DNA from: Bactericera cockerelli
Lineage: Eukaryota; Arthropoda; Insecta; Hemiptera; Triozidae
Direction: 5' to 3'
NCBI GenBank assembly: GCA_024516035.1
Contig: CM044955.1
Coordinates: forward strand, 41,998,574-42,062,573
DNA: 64,000 bases
The notes beneath the pieces are model-generated. The model did no database searches and was not told the DNA's origin. It was given only the letters and a program-made list of their open reading frames with translations. Every line of letters starts with the position of its first letter. Positions within the stretch are counted from its first letter, which is position 1. This document shows positions 10,489 to 23,700 of this stretch, in pieces. A program made the position numbers and the translations under genes.

Positions 10489-13400
10489 GTAATGATTTTC
10501 TCAATGCATTATATTTTGCAATCATGCTTTAATTTGATTTATTATTATTATTTTATTATAGTGTTGTTATATATAATTATGTTCATAGTTTTAAATAAAG
10601 GACACAGCACATAGGAATATTTGTATAAAGAAGAAAGAAAAAAGACCCTCATAAAATAATTACTGTTTTATATTCACTGCATTGTAAGAGGGAAAAAATC
10701 AATATTATCCAATGCTTGGTCCATGTAAAAGAAAAATATTTACAACCAATTTGTAAATGTGAATTATTGTCAGCTATCATGCTGTCAAATATTATGTACA
10801 CTATTCTTTAATGTTAAGGTGTCAAATAAATTAATGTGCAACCCTAAAGAAGTTTCTTATGATTTTCTTTGGGAAATAAGTTAGTCTAACATAAAATAAT
10901 TTACTTACTTGTTGGCATAGTGTAATAAATAAAAGTTGGTACATTGTCTGACCAAATTGCCTCTTCCATAGAATTCTGTCTGACTGTGTTTTTTTTTTCT
11001 TTCTTTTTTTGGTGTTAAAGCACCTAACGGAAGAAAAGAAAAAAAAATATTCACACAATTATATTTTCAGAATTATCTAGTTTACATGAATTAAAGAAAT
11101 GATTTTTATTTGTTAGAAAAAAATCGTTTCATGCTGGCCAAATTAAATGCATAGTAATTTTAATTGGCCACCTAAAGAAAACAGTATTCATTTCAAAAAG
11201 TCATTTAAACAAAACTCCAACATACATTACCACACAACATTACAAAATTCAGAGTATACCTAAGAACTAAATTAATAAGTTACACTGATTGCCAAAAATT
11301 CCTTGCTGGATGACACTTCTGTTCAAAATTCTTCTTGCTAATGGTCAAAATTCGTTTGGTGACGTTCAAAATTCTTCTTGCTGATATTCAAAATTCCACG
11401 TGCTGATGTTTAAAATTAACCTTGCTGATGTTCAAATTTTACGTGCTGATATTCAAAATTCCATCTGCTGATGTTCAAAATTCTCCTTGCTGATGTTCAA
11501 AATTTCTTCGATATTCAAATTCATGTGCTGATATTCAAAATTCCATGTGCTGATGTTCAAAATTATCCTTGCTGATGTTCAAATTTTATGTGCTGATGTT
11601 CAAAATTTCACTTGCTGATGTTCAAAATTTCACTTGCTGATGTTCAAAATTCTTCTTGCTGATATTCAAAATTCCATGTGCTGATGTTCAAAATTATCCT
11701 TGCTGATGTTCAAATTTTATGTGCTGATGTTCAAAATTTCACTTGCTGATGTTCAAAATTTTCCTTGCTGTTCAAAATTCCATGTGCTGATGTTCTAAAT
11801 TCCACTTGCTGATGTTCAAAATTCCATGTGATGATGTTCAAAATTTCACTTGCTGATGTTCAAAATTTACCTTGCTGATGATCAAAATTCCATGTGCTGA
11901 AGTTCGAAATTCCATGTGCTGACGTTCAAAATTATCCTTGCTGATGTTCAAATTTTATGTGCTGATGTTCAAAATTTCACTTGCTGATGTTCAAAATTTT
12001 CCTTGCTGTTCAAAATTCCATGTGCTGATGTTCTAAATTCCACTTGCTGGAGTTCAAAATTCCATGTGATGATGTTCAAAATTTCACTTGCTGATGTTCA
12101 AAATTTACCTTGCTGATGTTCAAAATTCCATGTGCTGAAGTTCGAAATTCCATGTGCTGACGTTCAAAATTCTTTGTGAAGACACTGAGTTTCAAAATTT
12201 GTAGTTATGATGACACTGCTAGGCACACACACCAGTATCAAAATTCTCAGGAAATAAGAAATTTACGAGAAAGAAGATTTCACAAATTTAATATCCCTAA
12301 CAGCTGAAAACATCATTCCAGATGGCGACATTTGCTTCTGGTGGAAATGTGGTGAAGGATGGGAAGCTATCTAGAATCTCCTGGACGCATACCTTTCCAG
12401 TACTTGCAACCCTCTCTTCCTGTAAGCAAATAATGGCGTACCTAGACCAAAGAATCCAAACCTTGCTAAAAACAATGTCTTCTGAAAATTGTAGTCCCAA
12501 TAACAGCAGATTCTTTGACTCGTAATGGGCATTTTCCAACTGAATAAAACATCCTAGGTACAGAAAAATAATATCAAAAAAAAAAAAAAAAAAAAAACAC
12601 TAGAAACATCTTACAAAATCAAAATTCACAGCAAACAAGAAAAATATGATGAAGAAAATTCCACAAAGGACCTCCAACGGCCAAAAACATCATTCCAGAT
12701 GGCGACATTTGCTTCTGGTGGAAATGTGGTGAAAGATGGGAAGCTATCTAGAATCTCCTGGACGCATACCTTTCCAGTACTCCCACCCCACTTGTCCTTA
12801 TGAAAAGTGAAGTCAAGAAAATAATGGCGTACCTAGCTCAAAGAATCCTAATCTTGTTAAAAAACAATGTCTTCTGAAAATTGTAGTCCCAATAACAGCA
12901 GATTCTTTGACTCGTAATTGGCATTTGCCAGCTAAATAAAACATCCTAGGTACAGAAAACTTTGTGTTTTTATTACTTCCTAACAGATTTGCACATGCAT
13001 GTAGTAGTTCATTAACATTTCAAAACACAAGGTTCAAAACGTGATTCCGGCAATCAACAAGGGCTTATGTATTTTATGGGTGAATTTATTTTATCGTCAA
13101 CATCACTAGCCTCTTCAGTTCTTCCGTCGTCACCACTAGTCTCTTCAGTTCTTCCCTCGTCAACACTTGCCTCTTCAGTTCTTCCTTCGTCATCACTAGG
13201 CTCTTCAGTTCCTCCATCATCACCACTAGCCTGTTCTTCTGTCTCAAGATCTTCAAACCAGAAGTTAACACTATCTCCCACTAACGCTACAGAAATTATC
13301 AAACTAGTTGCCAATATGGAAAACAAAATGTCTAGTGGAGAAGACACTGTACCGCTTACTCTCATAAAATCTGTGATTCCATTAATAGCAGCTCATCTTG

Positions 13401-16400
13401 CTCACATATTCAATCACTCTTTATCATCTGGACAATTTCCTCAATGTTTCAAGTCTTCTGTCATAATTCCTCTTCACAAGAAAGGTTCTGTTAGTGATGT
13501 GGGAAACTACAGACCGATATCTCTGTTAAATAATTTCTCAAAAATTCTTGAGAAAATTGTTCATTTCAGGCTTTCATTGTACCTGGAAAGAAGCAATATG
13601 CTTGCTAATGAGCAATTTGGTTTTAGACCTGGTAGGTCAACTGCTGATGCAGTGGCACATTTCCTAAATCATCTTGATGGTGCTCTTTCAGAGAAAAAGC
13701 ACGTAATTGGCCTATTTTGCGATCTATCGCGGGCTTTTGATTGCTGTGACTCTTCAGTCCTTCTTTCTAAACTTCCTTCATATGGGGTCATAGGTTCTGA
13801 TCTAAACTGGTTTGAATCATATCTTTCGTGCAGATATCAAAGGACTAAGGTTCCATGTTTAATGCATGGAACTAAATCTTTTGAATATTCTAGCACGTTG
13901 GAGGTTAGATCTGGAGTCCCTCAGGGATCGGTACTTGGGCCACTTCTCTTTCTTCTTTATGTAAATGATCTAGTCCTTTCATCTTGTCAGGGTTGTTTCA
14001 CAATGTTTGCTGATGATACCACCATACTTATAACTGGTAAAACCAAAGACCATGTCTTTGAAAACTGTAAAAATACAATTAATGGTATTCAAGCCTGGTT
14101 CTCAGCAAACAGACTGAAGTTAAACTCTGGCAAGACCACATACATATACTTCAACCCACATGCTCCAAATAGTGTTAGCTCCATCAACTGTATTGACCTT
14201 ACTGTTTCCTACTCTCAAGAAGTCAAATTCTTGGGAATGATTGTTGATGAAAAACTAAAATGGAAAGCACATGTTGAGTATATTAAGACTAGATTATCTT
14301 CTTCTATATTTGCTATCCTCTCTATAAGTAAAAATGTTGGTTCTCGGCCTGCCCTCCTTGCTTATTTTGCCTATTTTCACAGTGTGATGAGTTATGGTAT
14401 CGTGTACTGGGAGTTTTCTTCCTATTCCTCTGAAATCTTCCTTCTGCAGAAGCGTTCTCTTAGAGCAGTCTATGGTATGAGGAGGGATGAATCCTGTAGA
14501 TCCTTATTTAAGGAAAATAACATCCTTACTTTTTATGGACAATTGGTCTTAGATACTTGCGTCCTAATACACAAAAAACAGGACACTCTGAAGAGAAACA
14601 GGGACATCCATGGGTACAACACCAGGGGAAGGGACGATATTGTGGCTAGTGGGGTGAGACTATTCTGTAGGTCTTACTTGAGTGCAGGAATAAAACTGTT
14701 CAACAAGTTACCCAACCAAATTCGACAAATTGAACATGCCGAGCAGTTTAAAACTGCAATCAAGAAATTTCTTCTTGATTTGTCTCCCTACAGTCTACAG
14801 GAAGTGTCCAATTCTTTGGGCTAAATTTTCAGGAGTGGAATGAAATGGTAGACAGAGTCGGATTACCAGTCTTATTTCAATTTAGAGTGACCAATCCTAC
14901 ATCCCCCTCCTACTCTTTCTCTCTACTTTTTACTCTGCCGCTCAATTTTTAATTTTTAAATTATCATCATTATATTAGTATTAAGCAAATTATATTGGAA
15001 TGTTAATATTATATTAGATTTAAGCCATTGTGTTCATACAATATTGTATATTATCACAATAAAATTCAATTCAATTCAATTGTATTGCTTTGTATTTTTT
15101 TAAAGTATTGTATTGTAAAATTGAGCCAGCCTCCGTGGCGTAACGGTTGTGACTACTGCCCGTAATCCAGAGATCCTCAGTTCGATCTCCGGTCGGAGCA
15201 GACTTTTCACAAAGAAAATTCTTTTTCCTCCGTACATGTGAGGCTGGCATTTCCGGCCCTACCCAGGCTGGGTGAGGTCAATGTGGGTAGCTGGTACGAT
15301 CCCTAGCGAATGGAGGGTAAAACCCCCGTCCTCATCCAGGACCTTAAATCGAATAGAATCGTTGGCGTTAGGAAGGGCATCCAGCCGTAAAAATGTGCCA
15401 AAACCGACCAACCTCAACCATGAGGTTGAACAACGTCGACCCTGCTTAAGCGGGATGAGACAGAGTAAACGAAGAAGTATTGTAAAATTGAACTTTCCCA
15501 GGCGTATTGAAAAAAGTATTTTATTGCATATAAAAACTATTTTTGTTGTTGTAATTTTCTACTCTCTGCAATTGAAAATAGTATGACTGTTTAACCGACG
15601 TCAGTAGCTCCGATAAGGCGGCGGACCCGTAATCTGGAGGTCGGTGGTTCGAGTCCCAAGTTTAGCAAAGATTTAGTAAAGATAGTTTGAGTAGTTGTGA
15701 CATCACCTTTTAATTTGATCAAATCTGTTTGAATCTGTTTGAAAACAGTATAAAGCCTCGGGCTATATACTGTCCCAGGCGTTATGTTCTGCCTACGAGT
15801 AGAAGAGAACTTCAATTCAGTGATTTAAAAAAAGGTCATATATCACAATGGTTAGGATTAAGAATAGTAGCAAGTTCAATATTTAACACAAGTAAGTTTC
15901 CAGAATTATCTAGTTTACCTGAATTGAAGAAATGATTTTCATTCTGTTAGAAAAGATTGGTTTCATGCTGGCCAAATAATATACATAGTTATTTGAACTA
16001 GCCACTTAAAAAAAAAGTTAATTTTCATTTCCAAAGGTTATTTTAAACAAAAACCCAACAAACATTTAAAGTATACCCAACGAAATTTAAAGTATACCCA
16101 AGAAAAATCCTTTATTGCTCTTTAGTTCGAGGAATTTTGGAATTTGCTAGCCCAGTCTGGAATCCTTATTACAATGTCCACTGTACATCTATAGAATCTA
16201 TTCAACATCGGGCATTGAAATTTATGTCAAAAAAATTCCGACTTGGATTGAGTTCCTATGAAGCTTTGGAATCTTCTCTCTCTCTGCTTCCATTATCACA
16301 CCGTAGATCACTTTATGATATTATAACTCTTTTTAAAATATTGAATAATCAAATTGACTGTCCTGAACTTCTTAGTGAAATTAATATCCATACCCCATCA

Positions 16401-19400
16401 CCTACAGCTCTCTCATTAACACGTGTACCTGTTCCTTTTTCAACTCCTCTTGCTCGCAGAAACTACCTTATTAACGCACCACTTCAACGACTTCAAAACC
16501 TTGCGAATGAACTATCTGATGATATCGATTTATTTTTTACATCTGTGCCACAACTAAAATCGTACTTCTATCAACAATATCTACAATCTGATAGCTAATC
16601 CCTTCTCAATTTCTTCTTTGTAAAAACTTTCACTTCTCGTTTTTTTTTTTTTTTTTTGACAACTTTTTGAAATAGGTATGTTTATTTATTTTTTTGTCAT
16701 GTCTTTAGTTAGGAAAAAAATAATGTATTAGTTAGTACAGGGTCCGCCCGTTCAAGTGTGTAAATAAAAAAAAAAAAAAGAACTAAATTATGCCAAAATT
16801 TTCCTTGCTGGATGGACACAAGTGTTCAAAATTCTTCTTCCTTATGTTCAAAATTCTCCTTGCTAATGGTTGAAGTCTACTTATGTGCTTGCTGGTGTTC
16901 AAAATTCTACTTGCTGATGTTCAAAATTCTATGTATGGAGTGGAGGTAAAAATCTTCTAACTCATTCAAGACAAAGAATGGGGCTCCGAACAGCCTCCGT
17001 GGCGTAATGGTTGTGACTACTGCCCGTAGTCCAGAGTTCCCGAGTTCAACTCCCGGTTGGGGCAGACTTTTCGACGAAAATTCTGTTAATGTGGGTGAGG
17101 TTAATGTGGGTAGCTGGTACGATTCCCAGCGAATGGAGGGTAAAACCCCCGTCCTGACTATCTATCTCAGTCAGGACGTTAAAACCAAATAGAATCAACT
17201 GGTCACAATAGATCTAATTAGGTCGCAGTGTTAATTGTAAGGGTTTCACTGAAAACCCTGCAACCAGGTCAGATAATGATGAATAATGATGGGGCTCCGA
17301 TGCTAAGATGAGTGCATCATACCCACTAAAAAACCCTCCGCTCCGGAAGAACAGACGAACCGGGAACCGATTTCAAAATCATTACTTCATAATTAGTCTG
17401 ACTGTCATCATATGTATTGGGATTGGTGTTTGCTTGATATATATACATTTTCTGGATTTCATTTGCCCATCAAACATCTCATGGTCATTCTTCTTCTTAT
17501 TCCTCTGCAATCATGTCTGATAGAATCTTCAATCCTCTTCTTACTGTGCTCACACCATTGTAGTCTCTTACTTAAATTTTCAAAACATGTAAACATTGTT
17601 GTTTTGTCTTTCAGATAACTCCAGTGATTCCTGTTGGAAGTGCCACAGATGCTGGAGCAGGAGGAATAGTCATTCAGTAAGTAAATAGCTTTTATTTAGA
17701 GTAGAATAATAAGAATAGAACTCTTTAATGAACGGTAGCCACCAGGAAAGGTTAGTGCTTAAAACATTTTCTACCACCTAACTGACCCTCAGTCTTATTA
17801 TTATGTGGTCATATGCTCAAATGAATTATAAAAAAAATCATGCATTGAGTGGGAGGCAAAACAACAGATGACTACACTCCCTGGATTAGACACTAGCACG
17901 TTGACTACATGTTGTTGTAGCCAGCTTGATTACTGCTGGGGGGTAGTGATGGTCACCAGCCAAACTTGCGAGAAAAGTTGGCATCTTCTGAACCACATAT
18001 TCTATCTGCAATCAACCATCATGACAACTTGGGCTTTTTCTTTCAATTAAACCCTTGGAGAACTTCAAGCTAGCCTGACTTGTTAGGGTTGGCTAGTCTA
18101 TTCTCTAGGGGTAACAAGATAATTTAAAATTCTAAATGTAAAAAAACTAGGGGTAACAAGATAATGTAAAATTGAGTAGTCTCAAATTTCTTCTAATTAA
18201 TTTTATTCTATCTTGTACAAGGGTTGTCCGTAAATTAGGGTCTCCATTTTTTTTACATCATTTTATTACAAACTAAGTACATATTCGGAAAGCTTGGACT
18301 GTTACCTATTTTCTGTGTAGTCCCCGTCACGATCGATGCACTTTTGGAGTGGTTTCGGGAGCTTCTTCATACCCGCGTCATACCAGCTTTCAGAATATGT
18401 ACTTAGTTTGTAAAAAAATGATGTTTACTAAAAAAATGGAGACCTTAATTTCGTACAATTTTACTCTAAAGGGTATTCAAATTTCTGACATGGATATAAT
18501 AATAATATCGCCTTACTTATACTGCCCGATTAAGACTATTAAAGTCCCATTACTTCAGCAGTGCTTAAGCCCAAGACGTATTATTATGTGGTAAAAATCA
18601 CAAATGGGAGGATAACATGTCATGACCGGGCTGCGTTTCGAACCCAAGACATCTGGAATCTCTGGATTCACAGAGTGCCGCGTTTACCACTGAGCTACCG
18701 GGACAGATATATAGATAAATTGAAGAACAGTATAAATAAACAGATAATCAGTTAATATCCCATTAAAAAAATGTGTTTTCTGTGTTATTTTATCACAATC
18801 TTAGTTGGTTGTGCAGAATTATAGCACTTTTGCAAATATCTTTTTATCACAATCTCTTATTTCTGTCTATAATTCTACCACTGGTCACTGCTCATAATAA
18901 AGCAGCTACCCATTTTTACTCACGAGTTATGAGTCGATCCCGAACATCCTAGTCGAAAAATTCTTGCCCCTCCCTGGGGATCAAACCCAGGTCATCATAC
19001 ATGTAATGCCTAGTACACTAACTCACTCAGACACAATGACTTCTTAAATATCCTATTATATTTCCCAGGAACATGGTGGGTACCATCAGTGTAGGCTGCA
19101 CACTAGATCTGAATCTTATCAACGCGAGGGTCCGTTATTCCGAATTCAACCCAGGCAAATTCCATGGACTCATCATGAAGATTATGCAGCCTCGATCCAC
19201 TTGCCTGGTATTTCAGACTGGTAAACTGCTGGTGGTGGGATGCAAACACGAGAACGACTGTAGACTGGCATCACGGAAGTTTGCTAAGATCATCATGAAA
19301 CTTGGATTCAATGTGAGTGATTTTTTACGGTGGTGTGTAAAATAATGAACTGTTGTTACTCTATAAGTCTTGGTCTTCTTGTACTGGGCTATGGTCTTGG

Positions 19401-20407
19401 AAATAATAATAATATCGCCTTATTTATACTGCCTGATTCGGACTAATTAAAGTCCCAGTAGCAGTAAGCCCAAGACATATTATTATGTGGTAAAATTCCC
19501 GAATGGGAGGATAACTTGTCATGTCCCGGCTGGGTTTCGAATCCACGAACTCTGGAATCCTTGGATTCACAAAGTGCCGCCTACAAAATGATAGGGGTAA
19601 TAAAAGAGACCATTTCCAACAAAAATATTCCCGGACATTTTCCTTTATTTTTTGTCGTTTTCAAAATGGCGGCCAAAACGTGTCTTTTCAAATATTCCAA
19701 CTTTGCATTGGCTTTTGATTTTTTTAATTTTTTCTGTACCACCAAGAAAAAAACGGATTGCATTTTTGAATTGAGAATAAAATTTTAATTAAAATAAGTT
19801 AGATTAACCCGTTCAATGTTTTAATGATCATACTCATTTAGGCTGTCAAGGTTCTGAACGCACATATTTGAAAAACACACGTTTTGGCCGCCATTTTGAA
19901 AACGACAAAAAAAAAAAGGAAAATGTCCGGGAATATTTTTGTTGGAAATGGTCTCTTTTATTACCCCTATCATTTTGGTGCAAACTTTCTGGACCACCCT
20001 GTATAATTATTAAATAAAATGCAACCTTCACATTTTAAGCTGAGTGAACATTGTTGGGGATTTGTTGGTAACCAACTAAGTACAGAAAAAAAAATACATC
20101 ACAGTAAAGATACCTTTTTAGCAGTGATAGGGTGATTAGACTATTGATAAAATCATCATTCTATCAATGAGAGTTTTTACTTTCTACTATCTTCAACGTA
20201 TAGAAAGTATTGTGTTTTCTTTCTTAAAATATACAGGTATTCAATTTTAGAAAATCCTCCTGTTAATTTACTTCTCTTGTACACTGAAATATACATAACT
20301 AGCGGGCTGCACCCGCTTCGCCAAGCCATCACACACATCACACACACACACCACATACACACACCCATCCACACACATCCACATCCACACACACACCCAC
20401 CCAAACA

Positions 20408-20439
<32 letters not shown>

Positions 20440-20533
20440 ACACACCCACACACATCACACACATACACACACCCATCCACACACACCCACACACATCACA
20501 CACATACACACACCCATCCACACACACACACAG

Positions 20534-20575
<42 letters not shown>

Positions 20576-20630
20576 CCACACACACACACACACACAGCCA
20601 CACACCACACACAAACCATCACACACACCA

Positions 20631-20678
<48 letters not shown>

Positions 20679-20680
20679 CA

Positions 20681-20732
<52 letters not shown>

Positions 20733-23700
20733 ACCATCATCGCTGTAAATTTCAAAATCCCGAGCCAAATCTATCATAGCAAATATTGATAATGTTGCAA
20801 ACTGGCCCATATTTCGAGAACGGTTTGTCAGAATATGGCAACAAAGGGCTCAAATAAAATCATGTGATGTTCTCAGACAGTTTTTACAATAAAAATATAG
20901 GTCCTCGCGATAACTTTTAAGTTCCGTGCTGGAATCTGTAAAAAAAAAACGTGAAAAGTCTGAAAAAATGGTCGAAATTTCGACCATTCTGGCTTCTATC
21001 TCGAGAACGGTACGTCAGAATGTGGCCTAATATGAATTAAATGAAAGCTAGTTTTGTCTAATGTGTTATTAAATAATAAAAAATATAGGTCCTCGCGACA
21101 AATTTTAAGTTCCGCGCTGGAATCTGCTAAAAAACGTGAAAAGTCTGAAAAAAAGGTCGAAATTTCGAACATTCTGGCTTATATCTCCAGAACGGTACGT
21201 CAGAATCTGGCCTAATATGAATTAAATGAAAGTTAATTTTGTCTAATGTGTTATTAAATAATAAAAAATATAGCTCCTCGCGACAAATTTTAAGTTCCGC
21301 GCTGGAATCTGCTAAAAAACGTGAAAAGTCTGAAAAAAAGGTCGAAATTTCGNNNNNNNNNNNNNNNNNNNNNNNNNNNNNNNNNNNNNNNNNNNNNNNN
21401 NNNNNNNNNNNNNNNNNNNNNNNNNNNNNNNNNNNNNNNNNNNNNNNNNNNNTTTTTGCTTTCACGGCCATGCCTCGGCCCGCAAAGCGGGCGACAGCCC
21501 GCTAGTCTACAATATCAGGGTGTCTACTAAATGGTCAAAGTAAAATTTCCTGACTTTTCCAGGTTTTCCAGAACATTTTTCCAGTTTTTTCAGTCTACTT
21601 TTTTAAGGAGACATTATATGTATATTAACTATATTATATAAAACCTCATATTATATAAGACCACCCAACCAAACTTTTTTTCTAAATCAATTTAATGACT
21701 TTTCTGTTACGTTCTACGATATAAACATTTAGTACTGAGGAATAGACATCAGCAGGATGTCGAATAGGTGGATATTATGTACAAATTGCTTACTCATGTA
21801 CTGATTGATTATTAGTACACAAAAGGTAATGCATATTAAAATAATAGTAAATATGCTAATTACAGACATGTCATATATTTAGAAAACGTGTTTGGCTCCT
21901 TGATTTTTTTTTAAATAAAAAACATTGCCAATTATAGACACAATACTCCCTTGTGATTCACATTGTAAACACGTGCCAATTTTGAGATTTTATACAAAAT
22001 TACTTGTATCTCCAAAACGACTGAACCGATTTTCTTCAAATTTGTTTTATATGGTATAATACCGTTTTTTCTACATTCTAGATTCTACAGAAAATTCTGT
22101 ATCAGCAAGTCGTGGTCCTTATTTTTTGACTTTTTTGTCCAAAACTTCGGATTTTCTTAAATATCAGAGTTAAATTATAATTAATTAAGAAATAAATACA
22201 GATAGCCTATGTAGAACAATACAAAATTTTATCAAAATTGGGTGTACCGTTCACGAGATATAAGCGTTTAAGTAAAAATTCCTGCCCCGCTGGGAATCGA
22301 ACCCAGGTCACCATGCGTACAATGCCTAGCGCGCTAACTCCCTCTGCCACGGTGACTACTGGTATGATCATACAGTTGAAAGCGATGTTAAATTTTTGTT
22401 TAAAAGAACGCTTGCATACGAGTCTGCAACCATGTCGACATTTTCATCTTTACTATTCAAGGTCCAAAACCCAACTGACCAAATTTCGTATTGTGCGCAT
22501 GACACACACTTTCCCTCTTCTCTTAGGGTTGCAATATCGAAACGAAAATATCGATATTACGTATATCGATAATATCGAAACCATAATATCGATATCCGAT
22601 ATTAGAAGACTTCTCTCCCTTTACAATTCGATATTTCGTTACATAATATCGTTACATAATATCGTTACACAATATCGTTACATAAGTTCGTTACATAATT
22701 TTGGTTATGTGCCAGAGCAAAGACATGAAAATGTCAAAAGTTAGTGGTCAGGCGCATGGTCTCTTTCACCGAGAACCGCTAGTACGAATTTCATGAATTT
22801 AAAATGGGACCATCTACAGAATGTCTCCTATATGTGTGCAAAATTTCATCAAAATCTGTTGAGTAGTTTCCGAGATTTGCGCCAAACAGACCGACACAAA
22901 ACCAAATTTGCTCAGGAGGTTATGAAACGACGACAAATATGAAATCGGAGCAAAAAATATTTATTTTTACAAAAACGAACACAATACTTCCGATTTCTAA
23001 TATTAGAAATTTATCGGAAGTAAAATCTAGTGTGATCATCACAAGACTACGCTATTGCTAAAAAATCACCAATTTTATTCTTTTCTTGTAAATTTGATAA
23101 AAGTTTGCTAACGGTAGTTCTTACCAAGAATGTGTTAGGAATGTTAAAAGAGAAATACACAAATTATATTCTTATATTTTTTGAAATTTCGCCGAATATA
23201 ATACATTTCTCATTATGGGATAAGGAAAGTTTAGACGTAAAAAAATCAACAGCAAAATAGGAACCCTAAAGAAAATTAAAGAACTTTCAGGGAAAACCCT
23301 GAAAAAAAAACCTGCTAAAATTTTGTTAATCTTATCAAAAAGTGGTTGAGTGTTTTGTGTTTCTCACCAAAGAAACATTATCACACTGCCTGGATTACAG
23401 TGGCGCCGCAGGCGATTTTTTTTTTTTTTTTTTATCATTTTCATGACAAAATTGGATCTTGAAAAAAATTCCCTGACTTTTGGTGTTTTCTCACAAAATT
23501 CCCTGACTTTTGGTGTTTTTTCACAAAATTCCCTGACATTTCCCTGACTTTTTTGGTCTCGAAAAATTCCCTGACAATTCCAGGTTTTCCCTGACCAGTA
23601 GACACCCTGAATATATATCGCATATAATTATTACCCTTCCTGTTCCCCCAGGTAAAGTACCAAGGCTTCAAGATTCACAACATGGTGTGCACGTGTGACA

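Larger units (their letters stand above)
21900..23030 (-). repeat. Hairpin-ended repeat family H, nested copy
   Basis: It reads as the reverse complement of 43158-43800 (CTCCTGAGCAAATTTGG, TTCAGTCGTTTTGGAGATAC-like, CACGTGCCAATTTTGAG), interrupted at about 22265-22760 by a SINE-E head and other sequence. The end TACTTCCGATTTCTAATATT folds back on AGAAATTTATCGGAAGTA. Confidence 0.7.
21516..23609. mobile_element. DNA transposon with CAGGGTGTCTACT TIRs and AATAT TSD (about 2.1 kb)
   Basis: The left end CAGGGTGTCTACT and right end AGTAGACACCCTG are exact complements, flanked by AATAT on both sides (21511-21515, 23610-23614). Subterminal CCTGACTTTTCCAGGTTTTCC-like motifs occur near both ends, with three TTCCCTGACTTTTGGTGTTT-type repeats at 23470-23560. 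There is no transposase frame; the interior holds an inverted copy of the repeat at 43158 and a SINE-E head. Non-autonomous; superfamily not assigned. Confidence 0.8.

Noticed and set aside
11290..12180. A CRISPR-like array of regular short repeats
   Set aside because: Units are nearly contiguous with 3-6 nt variable linkers and no true spacers, in a eukaryotic intron; it is a minisatellite.
13054..13365. Glu/Asp-rich minus frames with repeated EELKR/TEEAS units
   Set aside because: Antisense of the 30-bp minisatellite, whose period of three-base multiples keeps all frames open.
20177..20789. Long open frames rich in Cys/Val or Thr/His across the CA array
   Set aside because: Two-base repeats keep several frames open by composition alone; no domain and no splice context.
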